From Coniochaeta sp. PMI_546 (Eukaryota > Ascomycota > Sordariomycetes > Coniochaetales > Coniochaetaceae), in assembly GCA_021432605.1 (NCBI GenBank), contig MU271145.1, positions 2,728,001 through 2,792,000 of the forward strand: 64,000 bases of DNA, read 5' to 3'. This document shows positions 32,012 to 42,598 of the stretch, piece after piece. Below the pieces are notes generated by a model. The model did no database searches. It had not been told where the DNA came from and saw only the letters and a program-made list of their open reading frames with translations. A program made the translations under genes and the position numbers. Position 1 is the first letter of the stretch; every line of letters starts with the position of its first letter.

Positions 32012-34018
32012 TCACTCCGCAGCCGATGTAGCAGTCTTCGGCTTCCCCATAAGGAAGGAGAAAGCAGACGCGCTGCCCAACGGATTCGCGGCCGACCGAG
32101 GCGCAGACGACCCCGGCTTCCCTCCCGGATCATTGCTGGATTGTCCCTTCACTGACCCGCCGGTTCCGCCGCTCCCGGTGCTCGGCGTGCCGACACTCCC
32201 GCTCACGTTCCTTTTGGACTCCCACCTGATCGTTCCGGGACCGCTAGAGGTTGCACCCGTAGTCCCAGTTCCATTCTCCGCGGCAGTTGTGCCGCCGCTT
32301 TTCCGTCGCTGCTCGCCGCTGGTACGTGGAGGATGAGGAGGCTCATATGCCGGTCCCGTCCGTGCTGATGACGAAGATGACGACAGTCCGCCGGACTTGG
32401 ATGGCTTCAGGACCTTCATTGACCGACTGCTCCTGCTTGCCGGTTGATACCCGCTCAGCAAACCGCTTTCCTTGCTCCCGTCACTGCCGTTCGCCGATGT
32501 GCCCTGGCGCCAAGGTCCCCATATGGCGGTGCTGGAGTCGCGGCGAGTGCTAGCTTCGCCCGACGTGCCAGCGATGTCCTTGCCTGACGGCGTCTCCGGA
32601 ACTCGTGCTTCGGCAGGCTTGCCGCTGTCGAGGCCATTCTCCGACGCGACGGTACTTGGTGGAATTGTCTTCTCGGCGTGGCTGACCTGGCTCGCGGTCG
32701 GCGACAAGAGCAGGTGGGAGTCGTCCTGTGCGTTTTGGTTCTGCGACGCGAGGGCATCATCCTCGTGTGACGTAGGTTTCGACGGCTTTTCGCTGGTAAC
32801 AAACTCGGGTGCAGCAGCATTCAGCTTCGGTGCCTCTGCTACCACGTTGGTTGTCACGAGATGTTTGAACAAAGCATCATCGTCCGGGCGCACGAACGGG
32901 ACGGACAGCTTGTCTCTGTCGTTGCCATATAGCGTCATGAGATTGCGTGAAAGCAGCAGGTCCGCGCTGTGCATGCGCAACGTGTCGCTCCCGATGAAGA
33001 GGCGGATTGTCTTCTTAGCATCTGGCTTATCGGGCTGGTCCAATCCGGTGACCTCAAAAGTAGCGGTTATGCTAGGCAGCTGAGGGGCTGGACTCGGAGC
33101 CCGCGAGTTAGACTGAGTGACCCTCGCCTCAGCCAGGTAGACAGGGAGACTAATTCGGTAGGCTCCATCAGCGTCTCTACGAATATCGGCCGTAAGATCG
33201 AGCTCTCTGATCAGCGAGAAATCCACCGTGGATTTCTGAGACCCGGTGCAGACTACAGCGAAGAGCAACGTGCTTGAGGTGAAACTCGTATTAAGCCAAC
33301 AGCGAATGATTGAAGGTACCGAGCCGAGGTAGAGGAGTCCTGGCGGGGGTAGGGGCATGTCCACGGGCGAATCCTCGTCATGGCCCCCGATCACAAAGTT
33401 GGTGTCGAGGCCGAGACTGCTAGCCCGCCCAGACACGCCCGAGTGCATGGAGTGGACAGAGTGTCCGGCTGAGCTATGTCTCCCGTCGGACTTGTGCGAA
33501 AGGGACCGCTCCATCATTGCATGGCCCCCCATGCCGCTGGTAGGCCGAGTAGGACCGAAGTCTCCAGAGTGTCGCCCGTTGTGCCCTGCCCAGTTGGCAC
33601 CTTGAAGTGCGCTCTCGTCGAAGCGGACACTGTTTGCTCGCGATGCGGCACCCCGTCTAATGGGCTCGTAATCCGCGTCGAGGTGTAGAGATCCAAGCAG
33701 ATTCTGTCCCTGTTCATCCGCATCGATGTCATCAAACACGTCATTTGGCGGCATAACAGGTCCTGAAACGAATAGGTTAGCACCAGGTACAACAGGAAAC
33801 GACGCCTCATGATACCCAAGCTTACCGTGTTGGGGAGTGCCGCCTAGGACACTAGGAAACGGCGAGTTCCATACCGACTTCAAGGCGGCGTCGTCTGCCT
33901 GGCGTTTCTCCAGCCGTAGCAGCCTCTCGGCGTGACTGTGCTGGATGAACTGGACCTGCTTCACGTCCATCTGGACATCGTGGAATTCGTCTCGACTGAC
34001 GACGAAGCGCGGATCCAT
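32012..34018 (-). CDS. Conserved-looking unknown protein with a central beta-rich domain
   Basis: The product is 647 residues after removing one intron (33763-33825 on the minus strand, GTAAGC...TCAG, 63 nt). Exons are 34018-33826 and 33762-32012. The intron is a multiple of three without a stop, so the unspliced frame is also open. Splicing restores GTPQHGPVMPPNDVFDD. The N-terminus has a short coiled region (HAERLLRLEKRQADDAALKS), then Ser/His/Gly-rich linker. A hydrophobic core domain at about residues 205-350 (IRCWLNTSFTSSTLLFAVVC, ADIRRDADGAYRISLPVYL) ends in SVPFVRPDDDALFKHLVT. The last 260 residues are Ser/Gly/Thr-rich and disordered. The core has the feel of a retropepsin-like or other small beta fold, but I cannot name it and claim no function. 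Confidence 0.8.
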   Translation of the reverse strand: MDPRFVVSRDEFHDVQMDVKQVQFIQHSHAERLLRLEKRQADDAALKSVWNSPFPSVLGGTPQHGKLGYHEASFPVVPGANLFVSGPVMPPNDVFDDIDADEQGQNLLGSLHLDADYEPIRRGAASRANSVRFDESALQGANWAGHNGRHSGDFGPTRPTSGMGGHAMMERSLSHKSDGRHSSAGHSVHSMHSGVSGRASSLGLDTNFVIGGHDEDSPVDMPLPPPGLLYLGSVPSIIRCWLNTSFTSSTLLFAVVCTGSQKSTVDFSLIRELDLTADIRRDADGAYRISLPVYLAEARVTQSNSRAPSPAPQLPSITATFEVTGLDQPDKPDAKKTIRLFIGSDTLRMHSADLLLSRNLMTLYGNDRDKLSVPFVRPDDDALFKHLVTTNVVAEAPKLNAAAPEFVTSEKPSKPTSHEDDALASQNQNAQDDSHLLLSPTASQVSHAEKTIPPSTVASENGLDSGKPAEARVPETPSGKDIAGTSGEASTRRDSSTAIWGPWRQGTSANGSDGSKESGLLSGYQPASRSSRSMKVLKPSKSGGLSSSSSSARTGPAYEPPHPPRTSGEQRRKSGGTTAAENGTGTTGATSSGPGTIRWESKRNVSGSVGTPSTGSGGTGGSVKGQSSNDPGGKPGSSAPRSAANPLGSASAFSFLMGKPKTATSAAE

Positions 34019-35055
34019 GCCCCAAAGTCAAGCTGCAGTATCCCAACTGGTTTGGCGCAACACAGGGATAGGAGTCCTGGCCCGGAAAACGATGCTCAAG
34101 TTGATATGAAGCGGTGACCAGGTGTCCACACTTTCCACCGGCAGCAGCCCCCTTTTAGTCTCAGTAGAAGTGTGACCGATTACTGGACACCGGCCTCAGT
34201 CTGTCACTATCAGATCTCCAAATATACGACGCCCCTCATCGCACGCGAAGACCAAAGGGTCTGGCGGCACCGCTCCCCGCTACCAATGTCTGTAGCTTTC
34301 GGTCTGGCGGTGTGGGCAATACAGAAGGTGCTGGTCGATGTGTGCAACGGTGACTTTGTTTTATACCTGGTATAGAGGTGCCTTTGGCCGGCCGACACAA
34401 GTATATTCGACGATCGTTTGTTTACTGGGATGCGGCTTGTCTTCGATGTATGGAGGTGGGCTCGAGGGTCGAAGATCTGATGTAGGTGCGCTTGCTTAGA
34501 CAGCGGCAGGCCAGCGACAGAATGAAAATGGAACGACACTCGCTTCTCAGCTATTTTAGCGCGAAGAGTAGAGTGATAAAGCGAGAGGATATGCAGCGGG
34601 CGACCAGTTGATGGTGGCCTAGAGCAGCGTGGCTCGTCGTTGGCGATTGCTGACAAAGGCGTCGGTGATGCAATGTGAAGACTTAGATGCTCGCGTAGCA
34701 ATGGTCCAGGTCAGGTAGTGTTGATTACAATCTCGTCAAGGGACCACAATGAAATCCGTAAAGTGTAAACGAGGACCCGGAATTCGAGAAGCGGAAGGAA
34801 TGAGGTTGGAAGTTGCTGGAGTTAAGTTGGAGAGTCTCGTCTCGGTCTTGGACGTGGGATCGAGACACGGCACGGCTTGAAACAATGGGATACCTTAGTA
34901 AGGTGCTCGTATCGAGCACGGACAGGTTTTCTTAACGACTGTATACAACAGAGAGGATCCCAGGCAAACAGAGTTCAGCTAATTATGGAGGTGCTTCAAG
35001 GCAGAATGTCGAGCCAAAGTTTTGGTTTTCCAGGTTGAAGCGGTCGTTGGAGAAG

Positions 35056-35095
35056 CCACACCACACACCACACACCACACACGCACACACACAAC
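35056..35095. repeat. CA/CCACA microsatellite
   Basis: An imperfect run of CCACA and CA units about 40 nt long. Confidence 0.85.
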
Positions 35096-35983
35096 GATAT
35101 CCATGTGGACCGTGCGTTGTCCGGATATGCGACACTGCCAACTGCGTCGCGACTGCCTGTGTCGAACATGACCGGATACCAAAAGAGTGAACCCCACTAA
35201 CAGTGGGTAGGAACCACCCTCAGTCAGCGTGACGTCTTGTCTGGAAATCAAGTCTAATGTACAGACCTAAGGTACTGTAGGAAGTGAGATAGGTCTAGCA
35301 GGTAGACATAAGGTATATTAGCATGTGTGAAAGATTGACCTAAAGGTAGATTCAGGTAAGATAGTCTCTGTTTCTCGTAGAGTCACAATTTCCTGCGCAT
35401 TCGTCACCGAAAAAGACACAGCTAAGGTACCCTACCTCTACTGCATAGCAAGGTACCTGACCTCATACAACCTGGAAGTTAATGCAGGGGTGTGAGCAAA
35501 CAAACAAGGGGTCGCATGTGCGGACGTTATCGCTAGCGGACAACAGGAACCCCCCAAAACAGCCAACGGTTGACGGCACAGGACTCGGCGATAGCTGCCA
35601 GTTGATGCACAGTTCGACCTGGAACCTGGAACGTGCTCACCTTCAACTTCCACGTGCATGCTTTTTTTCCCAGACGACAAGCATCGAATCAAGATTGAGA
35701 CGGTCGGCTGTGTCTCTCATTTGGATTCATCATTCATTCATGCTTCCATCTTTCCTTCACATGCCAAACAAAAAATAACACCGCGAAATACCGCCGCAAA
35801 CCGCAGATTTCACAGGATAATGATAAATCCCAACCGCAGATCCAAGAATGCAGCTTTGAGGCAGGCTGCAGCAGCCACAAGCCGGAATCCCAAGTGATTC
35901 CTTGGAATCGCACCCCCAACGAAATCTTGCCGTTAACCCGTCGGCCGGCCCTCAATCTGATGGATTCACAGCCAATCCTCTTC

Positions 35984-35984
<1 letters not shown>

Positions 35985-36022
<38 letters not shown>
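35985..36022. repeat. Poly-C homopolymer (38 nt)
   Basis: Thirty-eight uninterrupted C residues in the 3' flank of the minus-strand esterase gene. On that gene's mRNA it would read as a 38-nt poly-G. Read length errors are likely, so the true count may differ. Confidence 0.9.
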
Positions 36023-36025
<3 letters not shown>

Positions 36026-36040
36026 CCAATCGGACACCAG

Positions 36041-37107
36041 CTAGCGCCCCCTCACCAACTCTAAATCCTCCAGCTTCGGCGCCGTCCGCCAGTCGGGCAG
36101 GACATATCCCACCCTGTCCTCCTCCTCCGTGCCCGCCCACTCGGACCCGACGTGGCCCTTGACCAGCTCGAAGAAGACCCGGTAGCTCTCCCCGCTCATG
36201 TGCAGTCCGTCCGGGAGCAGGTGCTCCAGGTAACCCCTGACCCCGCTGTCGGGGTCGCCCAGCGTCCCGCCCGCGCCGCTCGGGTCGAAGCCGGGCGTCT
36301 TCTCCACGGCCCGGTCCATGATCCCCTTCCAGAGATCGATCAGCGTCGTCGACTCCGGGTGCTCGGCGGCCACCTGCCGCACGGCCTCGGAGTAGGAGGC
36401 GCTTATCTTTGCGCGCCTGGTCGCGGCCGGGTGGCCCCAAGCCAGGTCCAGCTTGGTGATGTTGATCTCGTCCAGGGGAGGGGGGGTCACCAGCAGGATC
36501 TTGGGCTTGTGCGAGGTTATGTTGGGGTGGCTGATTATCTTGATCAGGTTCTGCTTGAACTGATCCAGGGGCACGTGCTGGTCGTTTGTGGGGAGGGGGA
36601 CGCAGGCGTCGTTTGCGCCGAAGAGCACGAGCTGAGAGGTCAGGGGCGGTGAGTACGAGTCAGTGCTGTGCATGAGGTTGGTTGGGGGAGTCGTCTTACG
36701 AGGTACTGGATCTTGGGGCCGCCTTCTTTGGCAGGTGTGAAGATCTGGGGCAGCGCCTTGAGGGCCTGGGAGGTGTTGTAGCCGGATAGACCGCGGTTGA
36801 CGACGTCGAAGCGGCGGCTGACGTCTGTTGCGGACGGGCTGTCAGTGGCAGCTCACCTACGGAGGGTTCTCGCTGGGGACGGGGTAAGCTGAGCCAGGGG
36901 CAGTATGCGTACGGTTTTGGAGAGCAGCGTGGAATGCGAATCCATCAAGGATTTGTGTCGAAGCTTGGAAGAGCGAGTCTCCGAACAGGACAACTTGTGG
37001 CCAGGGGACCTGTGGTAAGAACAAACTTTGTGAGCGTTCGCGCTCAGGCATAGGAGCTGACGTGGATAGAGGTCGTCCAGCAGGAGAGCCCTCAGACTTA
37101 CAGCCAT
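36041..37107 (-). CDS. iah1: SGNH/GDSL esterase, isoamyl acetate hydrolase-like
   Basis: This is a 272-residue SGNH hydrolase like yeast Iah1, which cleaves acetate esters. The four minus-strand exons are 37107-37102, 37009-36913, 36824-36700 and 36631-36041, with introns of 92, 88 and 68 nt. The first coding exon is only ATG GCT. Spliced, the start reads MAVPWPQVVLFGDSLFQ, where Ser in GDS is the nucleophile (block I). Block II is NRGLSGYNTS (Gly), block III LVLFGANDAC (Asn), and block V DGLHMS holds the Asp-x-x-His dyad. The protein is slightly longer than Iah1 owing to a C-terminal acidic extension. No signal peptide is seen, so it is probably cytosolic. Confidence 0.93.
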
Positions 37108-38688
37108 GATATCGTAGGATCAGTGTCGGAATTTGGGGGCCAGTCCAATGGTGTAACGCCTGATCTTTTGCAGGTCGAGGTTTGCACTTGAGCTTCACAG
37201 TAAAGCTTATCACAGTAAAACCGTGAGAGGACATCATGACATCAAATATATAAGGTTTCCCCTGGCCTAGCGTGCTGGAGGCGGTACTAGTGAGGCCGTC
37301 CAAGTAAACCAGCCTACTCTTGGGGTACCCCATGTGCTATGTGCCACCCACATCCTGGTCACTCTCGAGACCCCGCCATGGCAAACACACACGACGGGAA
37401 GCGTGGGACAAGCTTCAAGAACCCGCGTCATTATCGGACACCCACAAGTCCGCCTGCCTGCTCCCGTCGGTTTATTACGGCTCAGGGGATGGCGGCAGCC
37501 GTCTTGTGTCAGGGACGAACGTCGAAATGCTATCTTTTGACATTTTATGTGGAGGTTGGAGCGGCTGATATGGAATGAGTCCGGACACTGGGACCCACGT
37601 TTGCACAGTTACTATGTAGATGCATCTTTCCGGATTTCGGGAACTCTGCTCAAGCATTTAACCGTCGGTGGTCCCGACTGGCGCAACAACTTCCATGAAC
37701 AAACAGTTTGTGTTTCATGGTTGACAGGAGGCGGGCAGCGCGGGAGTAGCCACTGAAACTTTGGTGAGAAGGGTGCCTACTACCGACTTACCGACCTACC
37801 GACCTACCGACCTGCCGGTAGTTATCTCCTGAGCCTGGATTTGGTCTTGAATCTTTTCGAATGAATTTATTCATCTCGGCCTTCTCTACACCGAGGCGCA
37901 GCTTCCTGGAAGTCGGTCAACACAGAGGTAGATGGCCCAGATCATACATGTACCCAGAACCGCCTTCGCTCGTCCTACTCCGGATAGGATCGTCAGACTG
38001 TCTAGCAGAAGACTTCCGTGACGGGGAGATAAGGATCGAGTCTTTCACGGGTTGTCGTTGTCTAACGTCATGTCACCTCGCCTTCCTTCTCGGGCAGCCG
38101 TATGTAGCTACCGTGGTATACACAGGCACGACGAGGAAAAGTGGCACCCGGCATCTAGGATTGCGCAATACCGCATAGCGAGCTTTCACCTTCTCGAGTC
38201 TGGACCGCAAGCAGCGAGCATCGCCAGGACACATGCAGGTTAATCCTCTCACTCAATGCGTCCTGTACGTGACGGTTTTTGACGGCCACATCAGAGGCAG
38301 AGCACGTGTATCGTAACGCATCTTGTAGCATGGTACGAGTGGGGGGCAGTAAGCACCGCAGCTGCAGCTGTCGAATGATTGCTTTGCTAATGATCTGTGT
38401 AATGATGTGCTAATTTTGAAAGCCAACCCTTTTGTGAGGAAGGGATCTGATATTGTTCATGTCTGCAAATACGCTCTATCTAGGATTTCGGAGAAGCGGA
38501 TGTTTGGATTGTGGCTGAAGCGCAATCCAGGTGGCCCGTCCGTTCGATACGCGTCGAAAAGGAAGAACGTAGCGCCGATCTCAAGCATGTGCCAATCCAA
38601 TTCAGCGACCATCTGAGTCTCAGCCAGCTCCAAACACCACGACCCTCGAACCACGAAGAAGTCAGAAGCTTAGCGTAGAGGAAGCAAC
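37108..38688. other. Divergent promoter region with short tandem repeat
   Basis: About 1.6 kb between the esterase (-) and polyprenol reductase (+) start codons. An 8-nt tandem repeat (TACCGACC) lies at 37781-37815. Open frames at 37320-37578 and 38407-38616 have no recognisable domain. No TATA or operator can be named with confidence. Confidence 0.45.
37781..37815. repeat. TACCGACC tandem repeat
   Basis: Four copies of an 8-nt unit (first copy TACCGACT, then three TACCGACC), followed by a diverged TGCCGG. Confidence 0.85.
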
Positions 38689-39934
38689 ATGTCGTTGTCA
38701 GGGCTTCGATTGCCAGATTCGATTGGTGCCATGGTCTCTTCGACGTTGCTCTCGGCTTTGCGTTTAGTACCAGACTGGTCGCCAGCGCAATGGGTCCAAG
38801 CATTCTACATCGTGGCCACCGGTCTTGTTCTGGGGGTCGCGATTCTACCCAAGAGAGCACGCGGTTACCTGCTGACCTACGGAGCTCGCGGTGCGAAGCC
38901 GGCCGCGGAAGAGGGAGACGAAGAGCCGGGCCAAGACCGGTTGGGTGAGCATTACAGAGATGACGATCAAGTCGGAGATGATGCCCAAGACAGGGAGGAG
39001 GGTGTTCAGCAGGGCGAGGGTAGACAAGACGCTGAGGAGGAACAAGACACCGCGGATGGACAAGGCGGCGATGATGTCCAGGACAGAGAGAACGGTCAAG
39101 ACTCGGAGAGTGGTCAAGATGACTGGTTCGCCAAGTTCGTGGCCTTCGTTACGTCTTGCGGTCAGATACCTCACTCGTGGTTCGGCGGATTCTATATGGT
39201 GTCTGTGGCCTGTTCCGTCTTCTGGCTGGTCCAATACGTCACGGACGGCAGGATCTTGCATTTCTTCACGACCCGGCAAGCTTCTGCGGCGGCAGCTGGA
39301 ATGGAACCGGGACAAGTCGTGCTACTATGGTCTATGATGTTCCTCCAAGGAGGTAGACGCCTCTTTGAAAGCCTCGTGCTCGTCAAACCCGGCTCGAAAT
39401 CGACAATGTGGATTGTCCATTGGCTCCTTGGCAATGTCTTCTACATCGTCATGAGCCTGTCCGTCTGGATAGAAGGATCTGGTAAGACATCTCACGTTCT
39501 CTCCGAAACGAACCATCGCAGACTGATAACACCGACGTGCAGAGGCCATCCTCCAGCGGAGGCTGTTTTCCGATTTCACCGGATTAGTCACACCAAAGAC
39601 CGTTTCAGCTACCTTGGTCTACCTTTTCGCCGCCATCAGCCAATACCGATGCCATAAGCACCTTGCCAGCCTGAAGAAGTACTCGCTTCCCAACAGAGGA
39701 GCCTTCCGCTTCCTCGTATGCCCCCACTACGCATTTGAGTCTCTTCTGTACTTGTCAATGGCTGTGGCTGGTGCGCCGAAGGGCACCCTGTGCAACACAA
39801 CGCTCATTTGCGGGTTACTGTTCGTCGTGACCAATCTTGGTGTTACGGCAGGGACGACGAGGAAGTGGTACACGGAAAAGTTCGGCGCCGATGCGGTCAA
39901 GAAGAGGTGGAATATTATACCACTGCTGTATTGA
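38689..39934 (+). CDS. Polyprenol reductase (SRD5A3/Dfg10-type steroid 5-alpha-reductase family)
   Basis: This ER membrane enzyme of the SRD5A3/Dfg10 family acts in making dolichol from polyprenol for N-glycosylation. Exons 38689-39481 and 39543-39934, joined over a 61-nt intron (GTAAGA...GCAG), give 394 residues. Hydrophobic segments are WVQAFYIVATGLVLGVAIL near residue 38, FYMVSVACSVFWLVQYV, VLLWSMMFLQGGRRLFESL (the family's QxxRRLxE motif), WLLGNVFYIVMSLSVW, and two more at the C-terminus. The C-terminal reductase domain shows CHKHLASLKKY, FRFLVCPHYAFESLLY and the final KKRWNIIPLLY. Between TM1 and TM2 sits a strongly acidic insert of about 75 residues (about 73-148) made of DxQDRE-like units. 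Its stop lies 20 bases from that of the converging dioxygenase gene. Confidence 0.92.
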
Positions 39935-39954
39935 CACGCCAAAGGCACATAGCA

Positions 39955-40787
39955 TCAGCGCTTAAGGAACATGCCCAGCTTGTTACCAAGCTTGGACACT
40001 TTGAGAACATCGCGATACGTCAAGCTGGTGCGTGTCTGTCTCTGGCTCGAGCCACTCTCAAAGTCCGTTCTACTGCGGAGAAGGTCCCAGTTCGCGATCG
40101 TTTCTGCGGAGAGGTCCTCGTCTTTCTCAATGTCCGCTATCCCATGGAGGTAATCGGTGTACAAATCTGTAGTCGTGATAAGAAGGCTTCGGGGTTCTTG
40201 TAATATTCTCCAAGCTGGCTTGGGGTCCAGAGTACCGTCCTCTTTGGGCTGGTAGAGGTTGAGACACAGGCTTGCGCCGAGGCTCACTGTGCAGACTACG
40301 GGGTGATATGCCGCTCCATCCTGTGACACCGATCAGCTCTCTCCCCATGTACTCACCTGCCAATCTAACAAACCTTGTGAGGCATGATGCCCACTCCAGG
40401 CGGATACTCGTTGATGAGAACGTGGTTCGGACGGTGATGCGGGCTGGCAGTAAATATGTTAACGTCGCCATCCGCGACCGAAAGTGGAATCGAGAGCAGG
40501 CGAGAGACGACCGGTTCTTCTAGCCACTGCGGCAGGGGAGAGTCAATCAGTGTGTCCTTGACCAGGTCAGACGGCCATGTCTGAAGTCGCCGATGGGTGA
40601 GCTGCTTCCACCTCGGTTTTGGCGCGTTTGCAACTTTGTCTAGAATAACTCTCTCTTCTTCTGCGCTGAGAAAGTCCGGGATGTAGAAGGCGGACGACGG
40701 CAGGTTCTGCACCTTGGCTTGCTCCAGCGACGAAGGCAGCAACACATCGGGAGACGAGGCTGGTTGTGAACTTGACGGCTGCTCCAT
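39955..40787 (-). CDS. ALKBH6-like 2-oxoglutarate/Fe(II) dioxygenase
   Basis: This is an AlkB-family oxygenase of 259 residues, closest in shape to ALKBH6. Exons on the minus strand are 40787-40374 and 40320-39955, with a 53-nt intron (GTTTGT...ACAG) in phase 0. The core reads FYIPDFLSAEEERVILDKV, RRLQTWP, NHVLINEYPPGVGIMPHKD (first Fe ligands His137 and Asp139, the Asp lying just after the intron), VVCTVSLGASLCLNLY, LLITTTDLYTDYLHGI (distal His) and RTSLTYRDV (2OG-binding Arg). The intron splits the HxD motif. The family demethylates nucleic acids or proteins, but the ALKBH6 substrate is not settled. A 20-bp palindrome lies about 140 bases upstream of the start. Confidence 0.92.
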
Positions 40788-42598
40788 TGCGCAATAAGTA
40801 GCGAGACCAAGTCCGCTGCCCCGACGGGGAATACGGATACGGCAGCGGTACCAAATAAGGTCCAGAAACCTGTGTTACCGGTAATTTGGACACTGAAATG
40901 CGGAAGAGTTGACTTCGTTGTTGCCTACACTACACGTGTAGTGTACCGTAGGTACGTGAAGTAGGCTGCCGACGGCCAAGCCGGAAGAGGAGAGATCAGC
41001 TCAAGTCGGACAAATGGCCTCGTGACTATTATTGAGAGAGGGTTGCAGGGGGCTCCGCCACAAGGACCTTGAAGAGCCAGGGTGATATTGCAGCTCCTGT
41101 AATAAGACTTTTCCGTTGCCTGAACGGCTAGGGTGTCACAAAATTCATGAGCTCGTCGCTTCCAACCAAACGCGATGGTGGCAATTGAGGTGCAGTGAAG
41201 ATTCGTTCGATGCGTAATGTGAGCGTGTGGACGGAAAGAGTTGCTGGGGAAGAAATGCTGGCAACTGGTCGGAGTTCATGTCAAGGCACATCTTTTGGTA
41301 TACCGTGTAAGGTACGTACGTCAGGGTGATTGATTGATTACACATGTTAGCGTTGTACCTCGGAGAGCACACCTTACTGCAGAAGGTATGTATAGTAGAT
41401 ATCTTCGGCAGGCCTATGACGCACGGGAGCTCTTTAGGATTAAAGGAATGAAATGTCGATGAACAAGAAAGATCGCAAAATACGAAATCAAATAATCAGA
41501 CAATCAGGCGACAAGAGGAACAAACGACTAGACCTTTACCCCTGTTAAATACTGGAAGGATGTCATGGTTTTAGCATGTGGAATCCTCCTCATACCTTAG
41601 GTACCTTAGTGTAGGTAGTGCTTTTGTGTGTCTGCCTTATGGTGTGCATAAGTACGGTGGTAGTGTACACCTATGCTGGACACAGGGAAACGAGATGTGG
41701 CGGTCGTGCGGGCAAAGATGGAAAATGGAGGGGGCTTTGCTCGCTTTTGATTTGCGAAGGCTCCACAGCCAGCATTGACGACCGGGCTGAAGAGGCCAAT
41801 CAGAAATTAGTACATCTTTGAGATAATGGAGTGGGAGTGGCCCGTTCTTCTTGGCAAATCACCTTGGCTTGGGACGATAGCTGCAGTTGTCCTGAGGCGA
41901 ACCAATGAGCCAAAACTTGAGGCCGCTAGCGTGAGCAACGATCAGACTTTTGAATCTGGGAATCTCCAAGTTGCTTGTCTCGAAGTCGTCCATCCACTCA
42001 GGAGCATCCACTTTTGACACTGGCAAAGCCTGGAAGTTCAGCCAAATCAAGGAGCGCAGAGGAAAGAGATACGTCGCAACATACCGGACTGAACACGCTC
42101 TGTTTCACCTGTTTTCGAAGCCTCGAACATCTACCTGCAATCGGCCAAAATTCCACGGAATACACGCTTGTCCGCGAACAACATTCTCATTGGTGCCAGT
42201 CGCAAACCTCCTTTTGCCCTGCATCTCTGTCGCACATCTGTATCTGTGGCTTTGGGCTCTTGTATTTGCCTCTGAATCGATACCGGTACCTGGTGCAGAG
42301 GACACAGAAGAGCGAACACCCCCCCTGGCATTCTCTCCTTGCCACACGGACCACTTTGACTCCTCCTGTTCTCCACGCTCAGCGCTCAGCGCTCACCTCT
42401 TCACCAAAACACCCACCACGCTTGGCGCTCCGTCCACCACTGCCCTACCCGAGAGTGCACTGCCGTCTGTTTCGGTCGCGCATTCTCTCTCTCATCGACA
42501 CCATTCAATCCACAAACATCTCTCCCCTTTCGTACAAACCGTGGCCAGCAGCGCACCAGGATGGTGCACAGCGACACTTCGGTTTGGAATTAAATGTC
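40788..42598. other. Divergent promoter region with palindrome
   Basis: The region is 1.8 kb between the dioxygenase (-) and Hos4-like (+) start codons. It holds the 20-bp palindrome at 40926-40945 and a GGTACCTTAG-type motif near 41595-41610. From about 42070 it is CT-rich and open in the frame of the downstream gene, so an N-terminal extension up to 41975 is possible. The composition (CT/CA-rich, no domain) looks like 5' leader instead. Confidence 0.5.
40926..40945. promoter_or_regulatory. 20-bp perfect palindrome centred on CACGTG
   Basis: The left half TACACTACAC is followed exactly by its reverse complement. The centre is CACGTG, the E-box/bZIP core. It lies about 140 bases upstream of the dioxygenase start on the minus strand. 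A homodimeric bHLH or bZIP site is inferred. Confidence 0.55.

Larger units (their letters stand above)
34019..36040. other. Intergenic with microsatellite, GGTACC-type motifs and poly-C
   Basis: The region is 2 kb between two minus-strand genes. A leader-like stretch precedes 34018. A CA/CCACA microsatellite sits at about 35056-35095. From 35260 to 35465 there is a dense run of AAGGTA, AGGTAC and GGTACC motifs in both orientations. At 35985-36022 there are 38 consecutive C residues, ending 18 bases from the stop of the esterase gene. No gene is supported. Confidence 0.5.
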
